From Methylobacteriaceae bacterium (GTDB lineage: Bacteria > Pseudomonadota > Alphaproteobacteria > Rhizobiales > Beijerinckiaceae), in the NCBI GenBank assembly GCA_031272615.1, contig JAISTL010000223.1, positions 1-8,736 on the forward strand: a stretch of DNA of 8,736 nt. Direction: 5' to 3'. Made by a program: the position numbers and the translations under genes. The notes under the pieces were generated by a model. The model did not search any database. It saw only the letters and a program-made list of their open reading frames with translations, and was not told the DNA's origin. Shown here in pieces: positions 1-7,178 of this stretch (the stretch's first letter is position 1; every line of letters starts with the position of its first letter).

Positions 1-479
1 GGAAGTGATTGCTCTCCGGGCAGAGCGGTTTCCGCCCAGATCTCGAAATGGTTGTCCACCTGCATCAGGCGCGCCGGGGAATTCGGCGGCAGAACGACAT
101 CATAGCCGCCGACCACGAACGACACCAGGATACGCCCGTTGAGGCCCGATACCGATAAGGTCGATACCGTTTTGACGGAATAGAGCCGCGGGTCCAGAGG
201 AATACCGGAGACGATGCTTCCACGCCGCCGCAGTGCCCAGTCCCTGAAGCCCAGAGTGACGATCTGTGCCGGAAGGCCGCTGCGAGCGCGCGCCGCGTCA
301 TAAAAGTTGCGGTGCAATGCCACCAGATCATTGGAATGATTCGGTGGGACCTCCTGATCCAGCCACTCGAAGAACAGTTGGTAAGCCTTGAACAGCTGTT
401 GCAGTTTAAGGTTTTCAGCCCTGCCGGGCGTAAGGATCAGGCGGCACATGGCCGAAGGGTTGTCGTCTTTGTATATCAT
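1..479 (-). CDS. N-terminal part of a TnpB-like (IS200/IS605 OrfB-type) protein, cut by window edge
   Basis: An open frame of 159 codons starts at ATG 479-477 and runs off the left edge without a stop. In order it shows a short strand with LILTPGR (residues 14-20), a helical block (23-45), a second helical block with LHRNFYDAARARSGLPAQIV (55-74) and RDWALRRRG (79-87), then beta-rich sequence with PLDPRLY (94-100), STLSVSGLNGRILVSFVVGGY (106-126) and HFEIWAETA (144-152). This order (strand, helical insert with an R..GLPAQ helix pair, then beta-barrel strands around a GR..V.F motif) resembles my recollection of the N-terminal WED/REC half of TnpB proteins. The RuvC residues and zinc ribbon that would settle it lie outside the window, so nuclease activity cannot be judged. 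No Shine-Dalgarno precedes the ATG, which lies about 7 nt past a -10-like hexamer and may be leaderless. It could also be an unrelated hypothetical protein; the family call is inference. Confidence 0.5.
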   Translation of the reverse strand, partial: MIYKDDNPSAMCRLILTPGRAENLKLQQLFKAYQLFFEWLDQEVPPNHSNDLVALHRNFYDAARARSGLPAQIVTLGFRDWALRRRGSIVSGIPLDPRLYSVKTVSTLSVSGLNGRILVSFVVGGYDVVLPPNSPARLMQVDNHFEIWAETALPGEQSL

Positions 480-486
480 GCTCAAG

Positions 487-515
487 ATTAAAGGATAAAT
501 TTTGTCCTTTTGCAA
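487..515 (-). promoter_or_regulatory. Candidate promoter of the TnpB-like gene
   Basis: Read on the minus strand there is TTGCAA (510-515) as -35, a 17-nt spacer (493-509) and TTTAAT (487-492) as -10. Only 7 nt separate the -10 from the ATG, so the transcript would start at or next to the start codon. The stretch is clearly AT-richer than its surroundings. This is a consensus match only. Confidence 0.45.
490..510. promoter_or_regulatory. 21-bp near-perfect palindrome, candidate operator
   Basis: The arms are AAAGGATAAA (490-499) and TTTGTCCTTT (501-510) around a single central base at 500. Nine of ten pairs are complementary; only 496/504 does not match. The site fills the whole spacer of the candidate promoter of the left-edge gene and touches both hexamers, the usual place for a repressor that excludes RNA polymerase. 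The regulator is unknown and could be the gene's own product. Confidence 0.4.
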
Positions 516-609
516 CAGAAATCGAATCGGGAAGGCGCGGATTGTGCCCCAAACCCGACGGCGCGCAGGTGATTTTGAGCGGAAAAATGTTGTATTTCAA
601 TAAACTAGG

Positions 610-631
610 AAAAAATGCGACAAAGTGTCGT
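610..631 (-). terminator. Candidate intrinsic terminator of alaS
   Basis: On the minus strand the stem is CGACA (626-630) with TGTCG (618-622) around a 3-nt loop (623-625), extendable by one weak pair (631/617). One base after the stem a run of six T follows (A 610-615 on the plus strand). It lies about 120 nt past the alaS stop in the direction of alaS transcription and upstream of the next minus-strand promoter. The stem is short, so efficiency may be modest. Confidence 0.5.
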
Positions 632-748
632 CGACGCCGCTGTGAGTCCCGGTTCATCAGGGATTTGCCGGCAGCGGGTGTGAGGAGTATCCGTGGATGA
701 CGTGGGCGGAGTCGGGATGACCGTGCACCGCGCCAATCGACAACTGCA

Positions 749-3391
749 TTACAGCGCCGCCTTGACCGCGGCGAGCGCCGCTTCGGCGCGGGAACCGTCG
801 GGGCCGCCGGCCTGGGCGAGGTCGCGGCGGCCGCCGCCGCCCTTGCCGCCCAACGCTTCCGAAGCTATGCGGACCAAGGCTACGGCGTCATAGTTCGCTT
901 CCGCCTCGCCGGTGACGCCGACAACCACCCCCGCCTTGCCGTCGGCCGAGACGCCGACGATGACGACAACGCCGGAGCCGACGCGTTTCTTGCCTTCGTC
1001 GGCGAGGTTTTTGAGCTCCTTCATTTCGACGCCGGGGGCAACCCGCCCGAAGAAGCCGACGCCGTTGATCGTTTCCGTGGCGTCGGACGAACCGCCGCCG
1101 CCCATGGCGAGCTTCTTGCGCGCGTCGGCGAGTTCCTTTTCGAGATTGCGGCGTTCCTCGACCAACGAGGAGATGCGGGCAGGAAGGTCACGCGGCGGGA
1201 TACGCAGGCTGTCGGCGAGGGTACGCAAACGGCGGCCCTGCTCATTGAGATAATGGCGCGCGGCGTTGCCGGTGAGCGCTTCGAGACGGCGCACGCCCGA
1301 TGCCACGGCGGATTCCGAGGAAACGACGATGAGGCCGATGTCGCCGGTGCGGGCCACATGGGTGCCGCCGCAGAGCTCCAACGAGAACGGCTTGGCCGGG
1401 GTGTCGTCCGCCACGCCCATGGAGACGACGCGCACCTCGTCGCCGTATTTCTCGCCAAACAGGGCGCGGGCGCCGCTGTTGACGGCGTCATCCACCGCCA
1501 TCAGGCGGGTGGTGACGGGAGTGTTGTGCAGCAGCACGGTATTGGCGATGTCTTCCACCTGTTGGAGTTCCTCGTCGCTGACCGGCTTGGAATGGCTGAA
1601 ATCGAACCGCAGGCGTTCCGGCGAAACCAGGGAGCCTTTCTGCGCCACATGGTCACCCAGCACCCGGCGCAGGGATTCATGCAGTAGGTGGGTGGCGGAG
1701 TGGTTGGCGCGAATGGCGGAGCGGCGGGCGTGGTCGACGGCGAGTTCCAGCGAAAGCCCCTGGCGCGCCGTGCCCTTTTTTACGGTGACGTGGTGGAGGA
1801 ACAGGTCCCCCAGCTTCTTCTCGGTGTTGGTGACTTCAAGCACGCAGTCGGGAGAGGTCATGAGGCCGGTGTCGCCGACCTGTCCGCCGGATTCGCCGTA
1901 GAACGGGGTCTGATTCAGAATGACGGCGCCGGATTCCCCGACGTTGAGTTCGGTGACCTCCCTGCCGTCGCGCACCAGCGCCAGAATGACGCCTTCGGCG
2001 GTTTCCGTCTCGTACCCGAGAAACTCGGTGGCGCCGCGCTGTTCCTTGATACCGAACCAGATGGTCTCGGTGGCGGCTTCGCCCGAACCCTTCCACGCTG
2101 CCCGGGCCTTTTCCCGTTGTTCGTTCATCGCCGCGTCAAAACCGGCGGTGTCGACATCGATTCCCCGGGGTTTCAGGGCATCCTGGGTCAAATCCAGCGG
2201 GAAGCCGTAGGTATCGTAAAGGGTGAAGGCGACGGCGCCGGGCAGAGAGTCACCCTTGCTCAAGGTTGCGGTGGATTCGTCGAGAATGGCGAGACCCCGC
2301 TCCAGAGTTTTGCGGAATCTCGTTTCCTCGAGCTGGAGAGTTTCGGTAATCAGCGGCTGGGCGCGGACCAGATCGGGATAGGCCTGGCCCATCTCCCGCA
2401 CCAGTGTGGGAACCAGGCGGTGGAGCAGGGGTTCGCGCACGCCGAGCAACTCCGCGTGGCGCATGGCGCGGCGCATGATGCGGCGCAGAACGTAGCCGCG
2501 GCCTTCATTGGAGGGCAATACTCCGTCCGCCACCAGGAAGGAGGACGCCCGCAAATGGTCGGCGATGACCCGGTGCGACACCTTCTGCGGGCCGTCGGCG
2601 GAAACATCGGTGAAATCCTCCACGGCGCCGATAAGGGCGCGCATCATGTCGATGGCGTAGTTGTCATGGGTGCCCTGCAGCACGGCGGCGATGCGCTCGA
2701 GCCCCATGCCGGTGTCGATGGACGGGCGCGGCAGCGGTACGCGCTTGCCGCCGGGCAGCTGCTCATATTGCATGAACACCAGATTCCAGATTTCGATGAA
2801 CCGGTCGCCGTCTTCGTCAGGGGAGCCGGGAGGGCCGCCGGGAACATGGTCGCCGTGGTCATAGAAAATCTCGGAGCAGGGGCCGCAGGGGCCGGTGTCG
2901 CCCATCTGCCAGAAGTTGTCGCTGGTTGGGATGCGGATGATTTTCGACTCCGGCAGCCCGGCGACCTTCTTCCACAGGTCGAAAGCTTCGTCGTCTTCGG
3001 CGTAAACGGTGGCCAGCAGGCGATTCGCCGGAAGCTCGAACTCTTTGGTAATCAGCCTCCAGGCGAGATCGATGGCGTGTTCCTTGAAATAATCGCCGAA
3101 GGAGAAATTGCCGAGCATCTCGAAGAAGGTGTGGTGGCGGGCGGTGTAGCCGACGTTATCCAAGTCGTTGTGTTTGCCGCCGGCGCGCACGCATTTCTGG
3201 GATGTGACAGCACGGTTGTAGGCGCGCTTTTCGGCCCCGGTGAAGATGTTTTTGAACTGAACCATACCGGCGTTGGTGAACATCAGAGTCGGGTCATTGC
3301 GGGGGACCAGCGGACTCGACTCGACAATCTCATGATTGTCCTTGGCGAAATAGTTCAAAAAAGCCGATCGGATTTCATTGACGCCACTCAT
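749..3391 (-). CDS. alaS: Alanyl-tRNA synthetase
   Basis: This class II synthetase charges tRNA-Ala with alanine in the cytoplasm and edits mischarged Ser/Gly. The length of 880 aa is normal for bacterial AlaRS. The catalytic domain holds [15 protein letters not shown] motif 1 sequence (about 37-47), [19 protein letters not shown] (85-103, motif 2), [11 protein letters not shown] (165-175) and [14 protein letters not shown] (227-240, motif 3). The editing domain has the zinc/active-site ligands H564 and H568 in HSATH and C674 and H678 in CGGTH. The C-terminal C-Ala/DHHA1 part ends with [13 protein letters not shown] (851-863), reached through a charged helical linker (about 730-762). The ATG at 3391 gives the standard AlaRS N-terminus ([15 protein letters not shown]); GGAG lies about 12 nt upstream, a rather long spacing. 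The gene is divergent from icd and appears monocistronic, with a terminator candidate about 120 nt past its stop. All key residues are present and nothing is truncated. Confidence 0.98.
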   Translation of the reverse strand: MSGVNEIRSAFLNYFAKDNHEIVESSPLVPRNDPTLMFTNAGMVQFKNIFTGAEKRAYNRAVTSQKCVRAGGKHNDLDNVGYTARHHTFFEMLGNFSFGDYFKEHAIDLAWRLITKEFELPANRLLATVYAEDDEAFDLWKKVAGLPESKIIRIPTSDNFWQMGDTGPCGPCSEIFYDHGDHVPGGPPGSPDEDGDRFIEIWNLVFMQYEQLPGGKRVPLPRPSIDTGMGLERIAAVLQGTHDNYAIDMMRALIGAVEDFTDVSADGPQKVSHRVIADHLRASSFLVADGVLPSNEGRGYVLRRIMRRAMRHAELLGVREPLLHRLVPTLVREMGQAYPDLVRAQPLITETLQLEETRFRKTLERGLAILDESTATLSKGDSLPGAVAFTLYDTYGFPLDLTQDALKPRGIDVDTAGFDAAMNEQREKARAAWKGSGEAATETIWFGIKEQRGATEFLGYETETAEGVILALVRDGREVTELNVGESGAVILNQTPFYGESGGQVGDTGLMTSPDCVLEVTNTEKKLGDLFLHHVTVKKGTARQGLSLELAVDHARRSAIRANHSATHLLHESLRRVLGDHVAQKGSLVSPERLRFDFSHSKPVSDEELQQVEDIANTVLLHNTPVTTRLMAVDDAVNSGARALFGEKYGDEVRVVSMGVADDTPAKPFSLELCGGTHVARTGDIGLIVVSSESAVASGVRRLEALTGNAARHYLNEQGRRLRTLADSLRIPPRDLPARISSLVEERRNLEKELADARKKLAMGGGGSSDATETINGVGFFGRVAPGVEMKELKNLADEGKKRVGSGVVVIVGVSADGKAGVVVGVTGEAEANYDAVALVRIASEALGGKGGGGRRDLAQAGGPDGSRAEAALAAVKAAL

Positions 3392-3431
3392 GATGCACTC
3401 AAACTCCGGAAAACGCCAAAAAGCGAATGAT

Positions 3432-3468
3432 GCCGAAACGCTTCCCCGAAGAGATTACCCCCTTCGGC
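3432..3468 (-). promoter_or_regulatory. alaS leader with two mutually exclusive stem-loops
   Basis: In the predicted alaS leader RNA (minus strand) the segment GCCGAAG (3462-3468) can pair either with CTTCGG (3446-3451), closing a 10-nt loop, or with the more distant TTCGGC (3432-3437). The two pairings share one arm, so only one can form at a time. The region is 41-77 nt before the start codon. There is no T-run directly after either stem, so if functional it would act by something other than simple intrinsic termination. It could also be chance in GC-rich sequence. Confidence 0.25.
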
Positions 3469-3531
3469 AAAGCAAACAAAACCGCGCGGATAACGGAGCT
3501 TCCGCCCGCCGCGGCCGAATTCAGAACAAGG

Positions 3532-3559
3532 CTTTTATCATTTACATCCGAACTGTCGA
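3532..3559 (-). promoter_or_regulatory. Candidate alaS promoter
   Basis: Read on the minus strand: TCGACA (3554-3559, 5 of 6 to TTGACA), a 16-nt spacer (3538-3553), then TAAAAG (3532-3537, 4 of 6 to TATAAT). This would give a leader of about 135 nt before the alaS ATG. It is the best sigma-70-like match seen on this strand in the divergent spacer. Consensus match only. Confidence 0.35.
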
Positions 3560-3655
3560 GAATTGTTTGAGGGGTGGGGGACATTTTTTCGACCGGGAGT
3601 AACGGGTGCGTCCGGCCGCGGGCCTCAGCCGCCGGGTCCGGCGCGCAATTTGTGT

Positions 3656-3683
3656 TTGAAAAACGTGCTTCACCTGTTATGAA
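3656..3683 (+). promoter_or_regulatory. Candidate icd promoter
   Basis: TTGAAA (3656-3661, 5 of 6) as -35, a 16-nt spacer (3662-3677) and TATGAA (3678-3683, 4 of 6) as -10. Transcription would begin near 3690, giving a leader of about 105 nt that contains a long stem-loop. Consensus match only. Confidence 0.4.
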
Positions 3684-3696
3684 ACGCGAAAATGAA

Positions 3697-3746
3697 AACC
3701 GGATGACCTTTCCGGCGGTTTGAGCCACCGGCCGGGGAATCCGGTT
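3697..3746 (+). promoter_or_regulatory. Long stem-loop in the icd leader
   Basis: An outer perfect 8-bp stem pairs AACCGGAT (3697-3704) with ATCCGGTT (3739-3746). Inside it a second stem pairs CCGGCGG (3712-3718) with CCACCGG (3725-3731), with one mismatch, around the loop TTTGAG (3719-3724). The structure ends about 35 nt before the Shine-Dalgarno of icd and has no T-run, so it does not look like a terminator. It may stabilise the mRNA, bind a regulator as DNA or RNA, or be incidental. Confidence 0.35.
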
Positions 3747-3793
3747 ATGTGTCAACAAGAACCACGTTTTATGATGTCAATGGAGGTGGTGCG

Positions 3794-5008
3794 ATGTCCA
3801 AAATCAAAGTCGCGAATCCCGTCGTCGATCTCGACGGGGATGAAATGACGAGAATTATCTGGAAACTCATCAAGGACAAGCTGATCGCGCCCCATCTGGA
3901 CCTGCAGATTGACTATTACGATCTCGGTATCGTCAACCGGGACGCCACCAATGATCAGGTGACGGTGGATGCGGCGGAGGCCATCAAGCGGAACGGTGTC
4001 GGCGTGAAGTGCGCGACTATCACGCCCGACGAAGCGCGGGTGAAGGAATTCAACCTGAAGCAGATGTGGAAATCCCCCAACGGCACCATCCGCAACATTC
4101 TGGGCGGCGTCATCTTCCGCGAGCCCATCATTTGCCGCAACGTTCCAAGGCTGGTTCCCAACTGGACAAAACCCATCGTCATCGGCCGCCACGCCTTCGG
4201 TGATCAATACCGGGCCACGGACTTCCGCGTGCCGGGCAAGGGGCGGCTGACGGTGAAGTTCGAGGGCGCCGACGGCACGGTGATCGAGAAGGAAGTGTTC
4301 CAGTTCCAGGGCGGCGGCGTGGTGCTCAGCATGTACAATGTGGATGAGTCCATCCGGGAATTTGCCCGGGCCTCCTTCAATTATGGCCTGATGCGCAAAT
4401 ATCCGGTGTATCTCTCCACCAAGAATACCATTCTCAAGGCCTATGACGGGCGCTTCAAGGACATTTTCCAGGAGGTGTTCGACGCCGAGTTCAAATCCCG
4501 CTTTTCTTCCCTCGGCCTCACCTATGAGCATCGTCTGATCGACGATATGGTGGCGTCGGCGCTGAAGTGGTCCGGCGGATACGTGTGGGCGTGCAAAAAT
4601 TATGACGGCGACGTGCAATCCGACACCGTGGCCCAGGGCTTCGGTTCGTTGGGGCTGATGACCTCGGTGCTGATGACTCCCGACGGGCGCGTCGTTGAGG
4701 CGGAAGCCGCCCACGGCACGGTCACCCGCCACTTCCGGGAATACCAGAAGGGTAACCCGACATCGACCAATTCCATCGCCTCGATTTTTGCCTGGTCCCG
4801 GGGGCTGGCGCACCGCGCCAAGCTGGACGGCAACGCCGAACTCTCGGCCTTCGCCGAAACACTTGAGAAGGTGTGCGTCGACACGGTGGAGGCAGGGTTT
4901 ATGACCAAGGACCTGGCGCTGCTGGTGGGGCCGGATCAGAAATGGCTGAGCACCGAGGGCTTCCTCGACAAGGTTGCGGAAAACCTGAACAAAGCCGTTG
5001 CCGGTTGA
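3794..5008 (+). CDS. icd: NADP-dependent isocitrate dehydrogenase, eukaryote-like type
   Basis: Oxidatively decarboxylates isocitrate to 2-oxoglutarate in the TCA cycle and makes NADPH. The 404-aa protein is collinear with the homodimeric IDH subfamily of alphaproteobacteria and eukaryotes rather than with E. coli-type Icd. Substrate residues lie in KSPNGTIRN (93-101), with R132 in [14 protein letters not shown] and Y139; K210, D250, D273 and D277 match the usual catalytic and metal positions. [16 protein letters not shown] (305-320) is the NADP-binding loop. The frame is open from 3749, but ATG 3794 is chosen because GGAGG (3782-3786) lies 7 nt before it and [20 protein letters not shown] is the usual family N-terminus. 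The TGA stop overlaps the ATG of the downstream methyltransferase gene by one base, so the two are probably co-transcribed. No defects seen. Confidence 0.97.
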   Translation: MSKIKVANPVVDLDGDEMTRIIWKLIKDKLIAPHLDLQIDYYDLGIVNRDATNDQVTVDAAEAIKRNGVGVKCATITPDEARVKEFNLKQMWKSPNGTIRNILGGVIFREPIICRNVPRLVPNWTKPIVIGRHAFGDQYRATDFRVPGKGRLTVKFEGADGTVIEKEVFQFQGGGVVLSMYNVDESIREFARASFNYGLMRKYPVYLSTKNTILKAYDGRFKDIFQEVFDAEFKSRFSSLGLTYEHRLIDDMVASALKWSGGYVWACKNYDGDVQSDTVAQGFGSLGLMTSVLMTPDGRVVEAEAAHGTVTRHFREYQKGNPTSTNSIASIFAWSRGLAHRAKLDGNAELSAFAETLEKVCVDTVEAGFMTKDLALLVGPDQKWLSTEGFLDKVAENLNKAVAG

Positions 5009-5778
5009 TGCCGGGCGGTTTTTCCGTAGTGGAGCGGGCGCCCGTGGTTTGTGCGGTTCAACAGGAGCCGGTGGTGGTTCTGGTGGAACCGCAGCTTGGC
5101 GAAAACATCGGCATGGCGGCGCGCGCCATGGCCAATTTCGGCTTGCGGGAATTGCGCCTGGTGGCGCCGCGGGACGGTGCGCCGAACGACTCCGCCCGCG
5201 CGGCGGCTGCGGGGGCGGCGCATGTTCTCGACGAGGCGCGGTTTTTCGATGACGCAAAAGGCGCGGTGGCGGACCTCACCTATGTGTTCGCCGCGTCCGC
5301 CCGGGAACGGGGGCAGATGAAACGGGTGCTGGCGCCCGCCGACGCCATGCTCCGGGCGCGGGAACTGATTGACGGCGGCAATCGTGTCGGCGTGTTGTTC
5401 GGCCGTGAGCGCAGCGGCCTCTCCAATGACGAGGTGGCTCTGGCGGATGCCCTCATCACCTTTCCGGTGGATGAGCGTTTCCCGTCGCTCAACTTGGCGC
5501 AGGCGGTGCTGTTGACAGGTTATGAGTGGCGGCGGGCGCTGGGGGCGCCGCTGCCCTTCAGCGGCGTCATGCATTCGCCGCTGGCCTCGCGAGCGACGCT
5601 GGAATCTTTTCTGACGTTTCTCGAGGAGGAATTGGACCGGCGCGGATTTTATACGCCCGACCGCAAGCCGTCGCTGACGCGCAACATGCGGGATATCTTC
5701 TACCGGCGGGAACTGCGGGAGCAGGACGTGCGGACTTTGCGCGGGATTATTAACGCCTTGATTCGGGAAGATAAGTAG
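5008..5778 (+). CDS. trmJ: TrmJ-type tRNA (cytidine/uridine-2'-O)-methyltransferase
   Basis: SPOUT (TrmH-family, group 1) RNA methyltransferase of 256 aa; characterised TrmJ enzymes 2'-O-methylate the ribose at position 32 of the tRNA anticodon loop using SAM. Motif 1 is VVLVEPQLGENIGMAARAMANFG (23-45, with conserved N33 and R39), motif 2 is GVLFGRERSGLSNDEV (128-143) and motif 3, in the knotted SAM site, is FPSLNLAQAV (158-167). The C-terminal helical part (about 187-254) ends in the RNMRDIFYRREL...LRGIINALI pattern usual for TrmJ. The start at ATG 5008 shares its A with the icd TGA stop. No strong Shine-Dalgarno is obvious, so translation may depend on reinitiation after icd. A GTG at 5029 would give a shorter, family-compatible N-terminus, so the first few residues are less certain. 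Related TrmH-family proteins could have a different target nucleotide. Confidence 0.9.
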   Translation: MPGGFSVVERAPVVCAVQQEPVVVLVEPQLGENIGMAARAMANFGLRELRLVAPRDGAPNDSARAAAAGAAHVLDEARFFDDAKGAVADLTYVFAASARERGQMKRVLAPADAMLRARELIDGGNRVGVLFGRERSGLSNDEVALADALITFPVDERFPSLNLAQAVLLTGYEWRRALGAPLPFSGVMHSPLASRATLESFLTFLEEELDRRGFYTPDRKPSLTRNMRDIFYRRELREQDVRTLRGIINALIREDK

Positions 5779-5870
5779 TGTTATTACTTTGAACGGTCCG
5801 CATAAATCGTAACCGAATTACTGGCGGGCCGCGGGTTTCCCGAAGGCGTGTGTTTGTGAGGAGAGTGACT

Positions 5871-7007
5871 ATGCAGATGTTGCGCTGGATGCTCGTCGGC
5901 ATGCTGTGCTGCTTGCTGGAAACAGTTTCCCAGGGCGCTTCCCCGCCGCCGCCGCCGGTGTCCGGGCCGGGAAGTACAGGCGACACGACCCAGGAAGTTA
6001 TCAAGCGCACGCTGGGGGATCACGGCGCGGTGGTGTATGCGTTTTACGCCGAGAACCGCGAAGGCCCCAAGCCGGTGGTGGTGTTTCTCCATCCGTGGGG
6101 AGCCAACGAGCCCTACTATTACGGCGGGTGGTTCAGCCAGCTGGCGCGCAAGGGGTTCGTCGTGCTGTTCCCGAAATATCAGGAGGTCAATGTCACGCTG
6201 AGCACTCAGGCGGGTCTGCGGGTTGTGGACCTGTTGGAAACGGCGCTCAAGGAATTGCGGAACGACCCACACGCCCAGATTGACCACGCGCGCGTCGCCT
6301 ATGTCGGCCATCTTGCCGGGGCCGCGGTGGCCATGAACCTCGCTGCCGATGCCAGCAATCCGCTGCCGCCGCAGCTGATATTCGCGCTGATGCCCGGCGG
6401 CATCGCCCAGAATGAACGGGACGGCGGCATTCCGTTGGCCGATCTCAGCGATATCCCGGGGAACGTCAACATCGCGGCGCTGACCGCCGACAAGGCCAGC
6501 ACCGTCACCGACAAGGTGGCGCGCCGCCTGCTCAACGAGACGACACAGGTTCCGCTCGAGCGTAAACTGTATATCAAGGTGTTTTCGGACGCCCACGGAT
6601 TCCCGACGCTGTCGGCGTCCCCGGCGTCTCCCGGGTGTGCCGACGATTATTATTCCGCCGATGAACTCGACCCGCCGCGCGGCGGTGTGCAGCCTATCGA
6701 GGATGTGATGGTGCCGAACAGCGGCCGCAACAAAAAGCGGCCGGCGCCGCAGCGCAAGGCGCCGCCCCATCGCCTGGCCCTGGTTTCGGGCGAGCAGAAA
6801 ACGGTGGTGCGGCAAATCGGCAACAACAAGGCCGACACGCTGGACTATTATGTGTATTGGAAATCCCTGGAAATGATGGCGAATATCGCGTTCGCCGGCG
6901 GAGACATCTCGATTCTGCAAAAAGACCCTCAGTTCATCGGCGTGGGGGTGTGGAGCGACGGTTTCCCGGTCAAGCGCCTGTGGGTGGAACTGCCCAAACC
7001 GGAATGA
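5871..7007 (+). CDS. Exported alpha/beta-hydrolase-fold protein lacking the nucleophile serine (probable pseudoenzyme)
   Basis: A 378-aa protein with an apparent signal peptide: short basic start, hydrophobic core about residues 6-17 and possible cleavage near SQGA (20-23), followed by a proline stretch (25-29). The core has the alpha/beta-hydrolase order: strand PVVVFLHPWGA (68-78, oxyanion-loop position), GGWFSQLARKGFVVLFPKYQ (85-104), the elbow RVAYVGHLAG (141-150), a possible acid in LTADKAS (D207) and a histidine in SDAHGFP (H242). The C-terminal WSDGFPVKRL (361-370) matches my memory of a hydrolase family that normally has GHSAGG at the elbow and HG at the oxyanion loop. Here they read GHLAGA (L148, codon CTT 6312-6314) and HP, so hydrolysis is unlikely. 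Residues 280-325 form a basic, proline-rich insertion. ATG 5871 is preferred over GTG 5850 because GAGGAG (5858-5863) lies 7 nt upstream. It stands alone, 92 nt after trmJ. Substrate or partner unknown. Confidence 0.8.
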   Translation: MQMLRWMLVGMLCCLLETVSQGASPPPPPVSGPGSTGDTTQEVIKRTLGDHGAVVYAFYAENREGPKPVVVFLHPWGANEPYYYGGWFSQLARKGFVVLFPKYQEVNVTLSTQAGLRVVDLLETALKELRNDPHAQIDHARVAYVGHLAGAAVAMNLAADASNPLPPQLIFALMPGGIAQNERDGGIPLADLSDIPGNVNIAALTADKASTVTDKVARRLLNETTQVPLERKLYIKVFSDAHGFPTLSASPASPGCADDYYSADELDPPRGGVQPIEDVMVPNSGRNKKRPAPQRKAPPHRLALVSGEQKTVVRQIGNNKADTLDYYVYWKSLEMMANIAFAGGDISILQKDPQFIGVGVWSDGFPVKRLWVELPKPE

Positions 7008-7077
7008 TCCCGGTTTCCCCGGCGGGTCGGCGCCCTGGCGAAGCCCGTTCGGTCGCGGTTAAGGCGTGACTATCCAA

Positions 7078-7104
7078 TTGACAGATTCGTGCGGATTGGA
7101 TAAG
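7078..7104 (+). promoter_or_regulatory. Candidate ilvC promoter
   Basis: A perfect TTGACA (7078-7083) is followed by GATAAG (7099-7104, four of six to consensus) at 15-nt spacing; TAAGCA at 7101-7106 (17-nt spacing) is a weaker alternative. Transcription would start near 7112, giving a leader of about 125 nt with hairpins and a terminator before ilvC. Confidence 0.45.
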
Positions 7105-7120
7105 CACGGGCGAAATTTTC

Positions 7121-7178
7121 GTTCGGAAGGGACGAACCCGTGTCTCCCCCGGTATCGTATGACGAACGCCGCCGGCGT
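7121..7178 (+). promoter_or_regulatory. Structured ilvC leader upstream of the terminator
   Basis: GTTCG (7121-7125) pairs with CGAAC (7133-7137) around the loop GAAGGGA. The heptamer GACGAAC occurs again at 7161-7167, so the same 5' arm could pair there instead, which would compete with a second small hairpin ACGCC/GGCGT (7166-7170 with 7174-7178). AAGGG in the first loop (7127-7131) is also complementary to CCCTT (7186-7190) in the terminator's 5' arm and loop. These alternatives have the form of an attenuator, but the stems are short and the reading is inference. Confidence 0.3.

Larger units (their letters stand above)
3392..3793. other. 402-bp divergent intergenic region between alaS and icd
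   Basis: No convincing coding sequence is present: reading frames here are short, lack ribosome binding sites and show no recognisable protein. It holds a candidate alaS promoter and structured leader on the left, and a candidate icd promoter and stem-loop on the right. In the middle (3570-3650) is a G-rich run, a six-T run and a very GC-rich segment for which I see no clear role. No tRNA or other recognisable RNA gene was found. Confidence 0.6.

Noticed and set aside
65..331. 88-codon minus-strand frame at the left edge
   Set aside because: It lies out of frame inside the 159-codon frame that starts at 479, which has the coherent domain pattern.
415..657. 80-codon minus-strand frame between alaS and the left-edge gene
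   Set aside because: It spans the candidate alaS terminator and the promoter/palindrome of the left-edge gene and overlaps that gene in another frame; no ribosome binding site or recognisable product.
1688..3430. 580-codon open frame on the plus strand opposite alaS
   Set aside because: alaS on the minus strand is unambiguous and complete. The plus frame is an antisense shadow produced by GC-rich third positions, with no recognisable domain or ribosome binding site.
3399..3758. 119-codon minus-strand frame in the alaS-icd spacer
   Set aside because: It covers the candidate promoters and leader structures of both genes, has no ribosome binding site worth noting and resembles nothing recognisable.
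3752..5257. 501-codon open frame on the minus strand opposite icd and trmJ
   Set aside because: It runs antisense across two well-supported genes, and its composition (rich in His, Arg, Gly and Pro) is typical of a complementary-strand shadow.
5779..5870. Possible separate promoter for the hydrolase-like gene
   Set aside because: A TTGAAC is present near 5789 but no -10 of acceptable match and spacing follows it, so no promoter is called.
5784..6920. 378-codon open frame on the minus strand opposite the hydrolase-like gene
   Set aside because: The plus-strand gene has a clean ribosome binding site, signal peptide and fold motifs; the opposite frame is Arg/His-rich with no motif.
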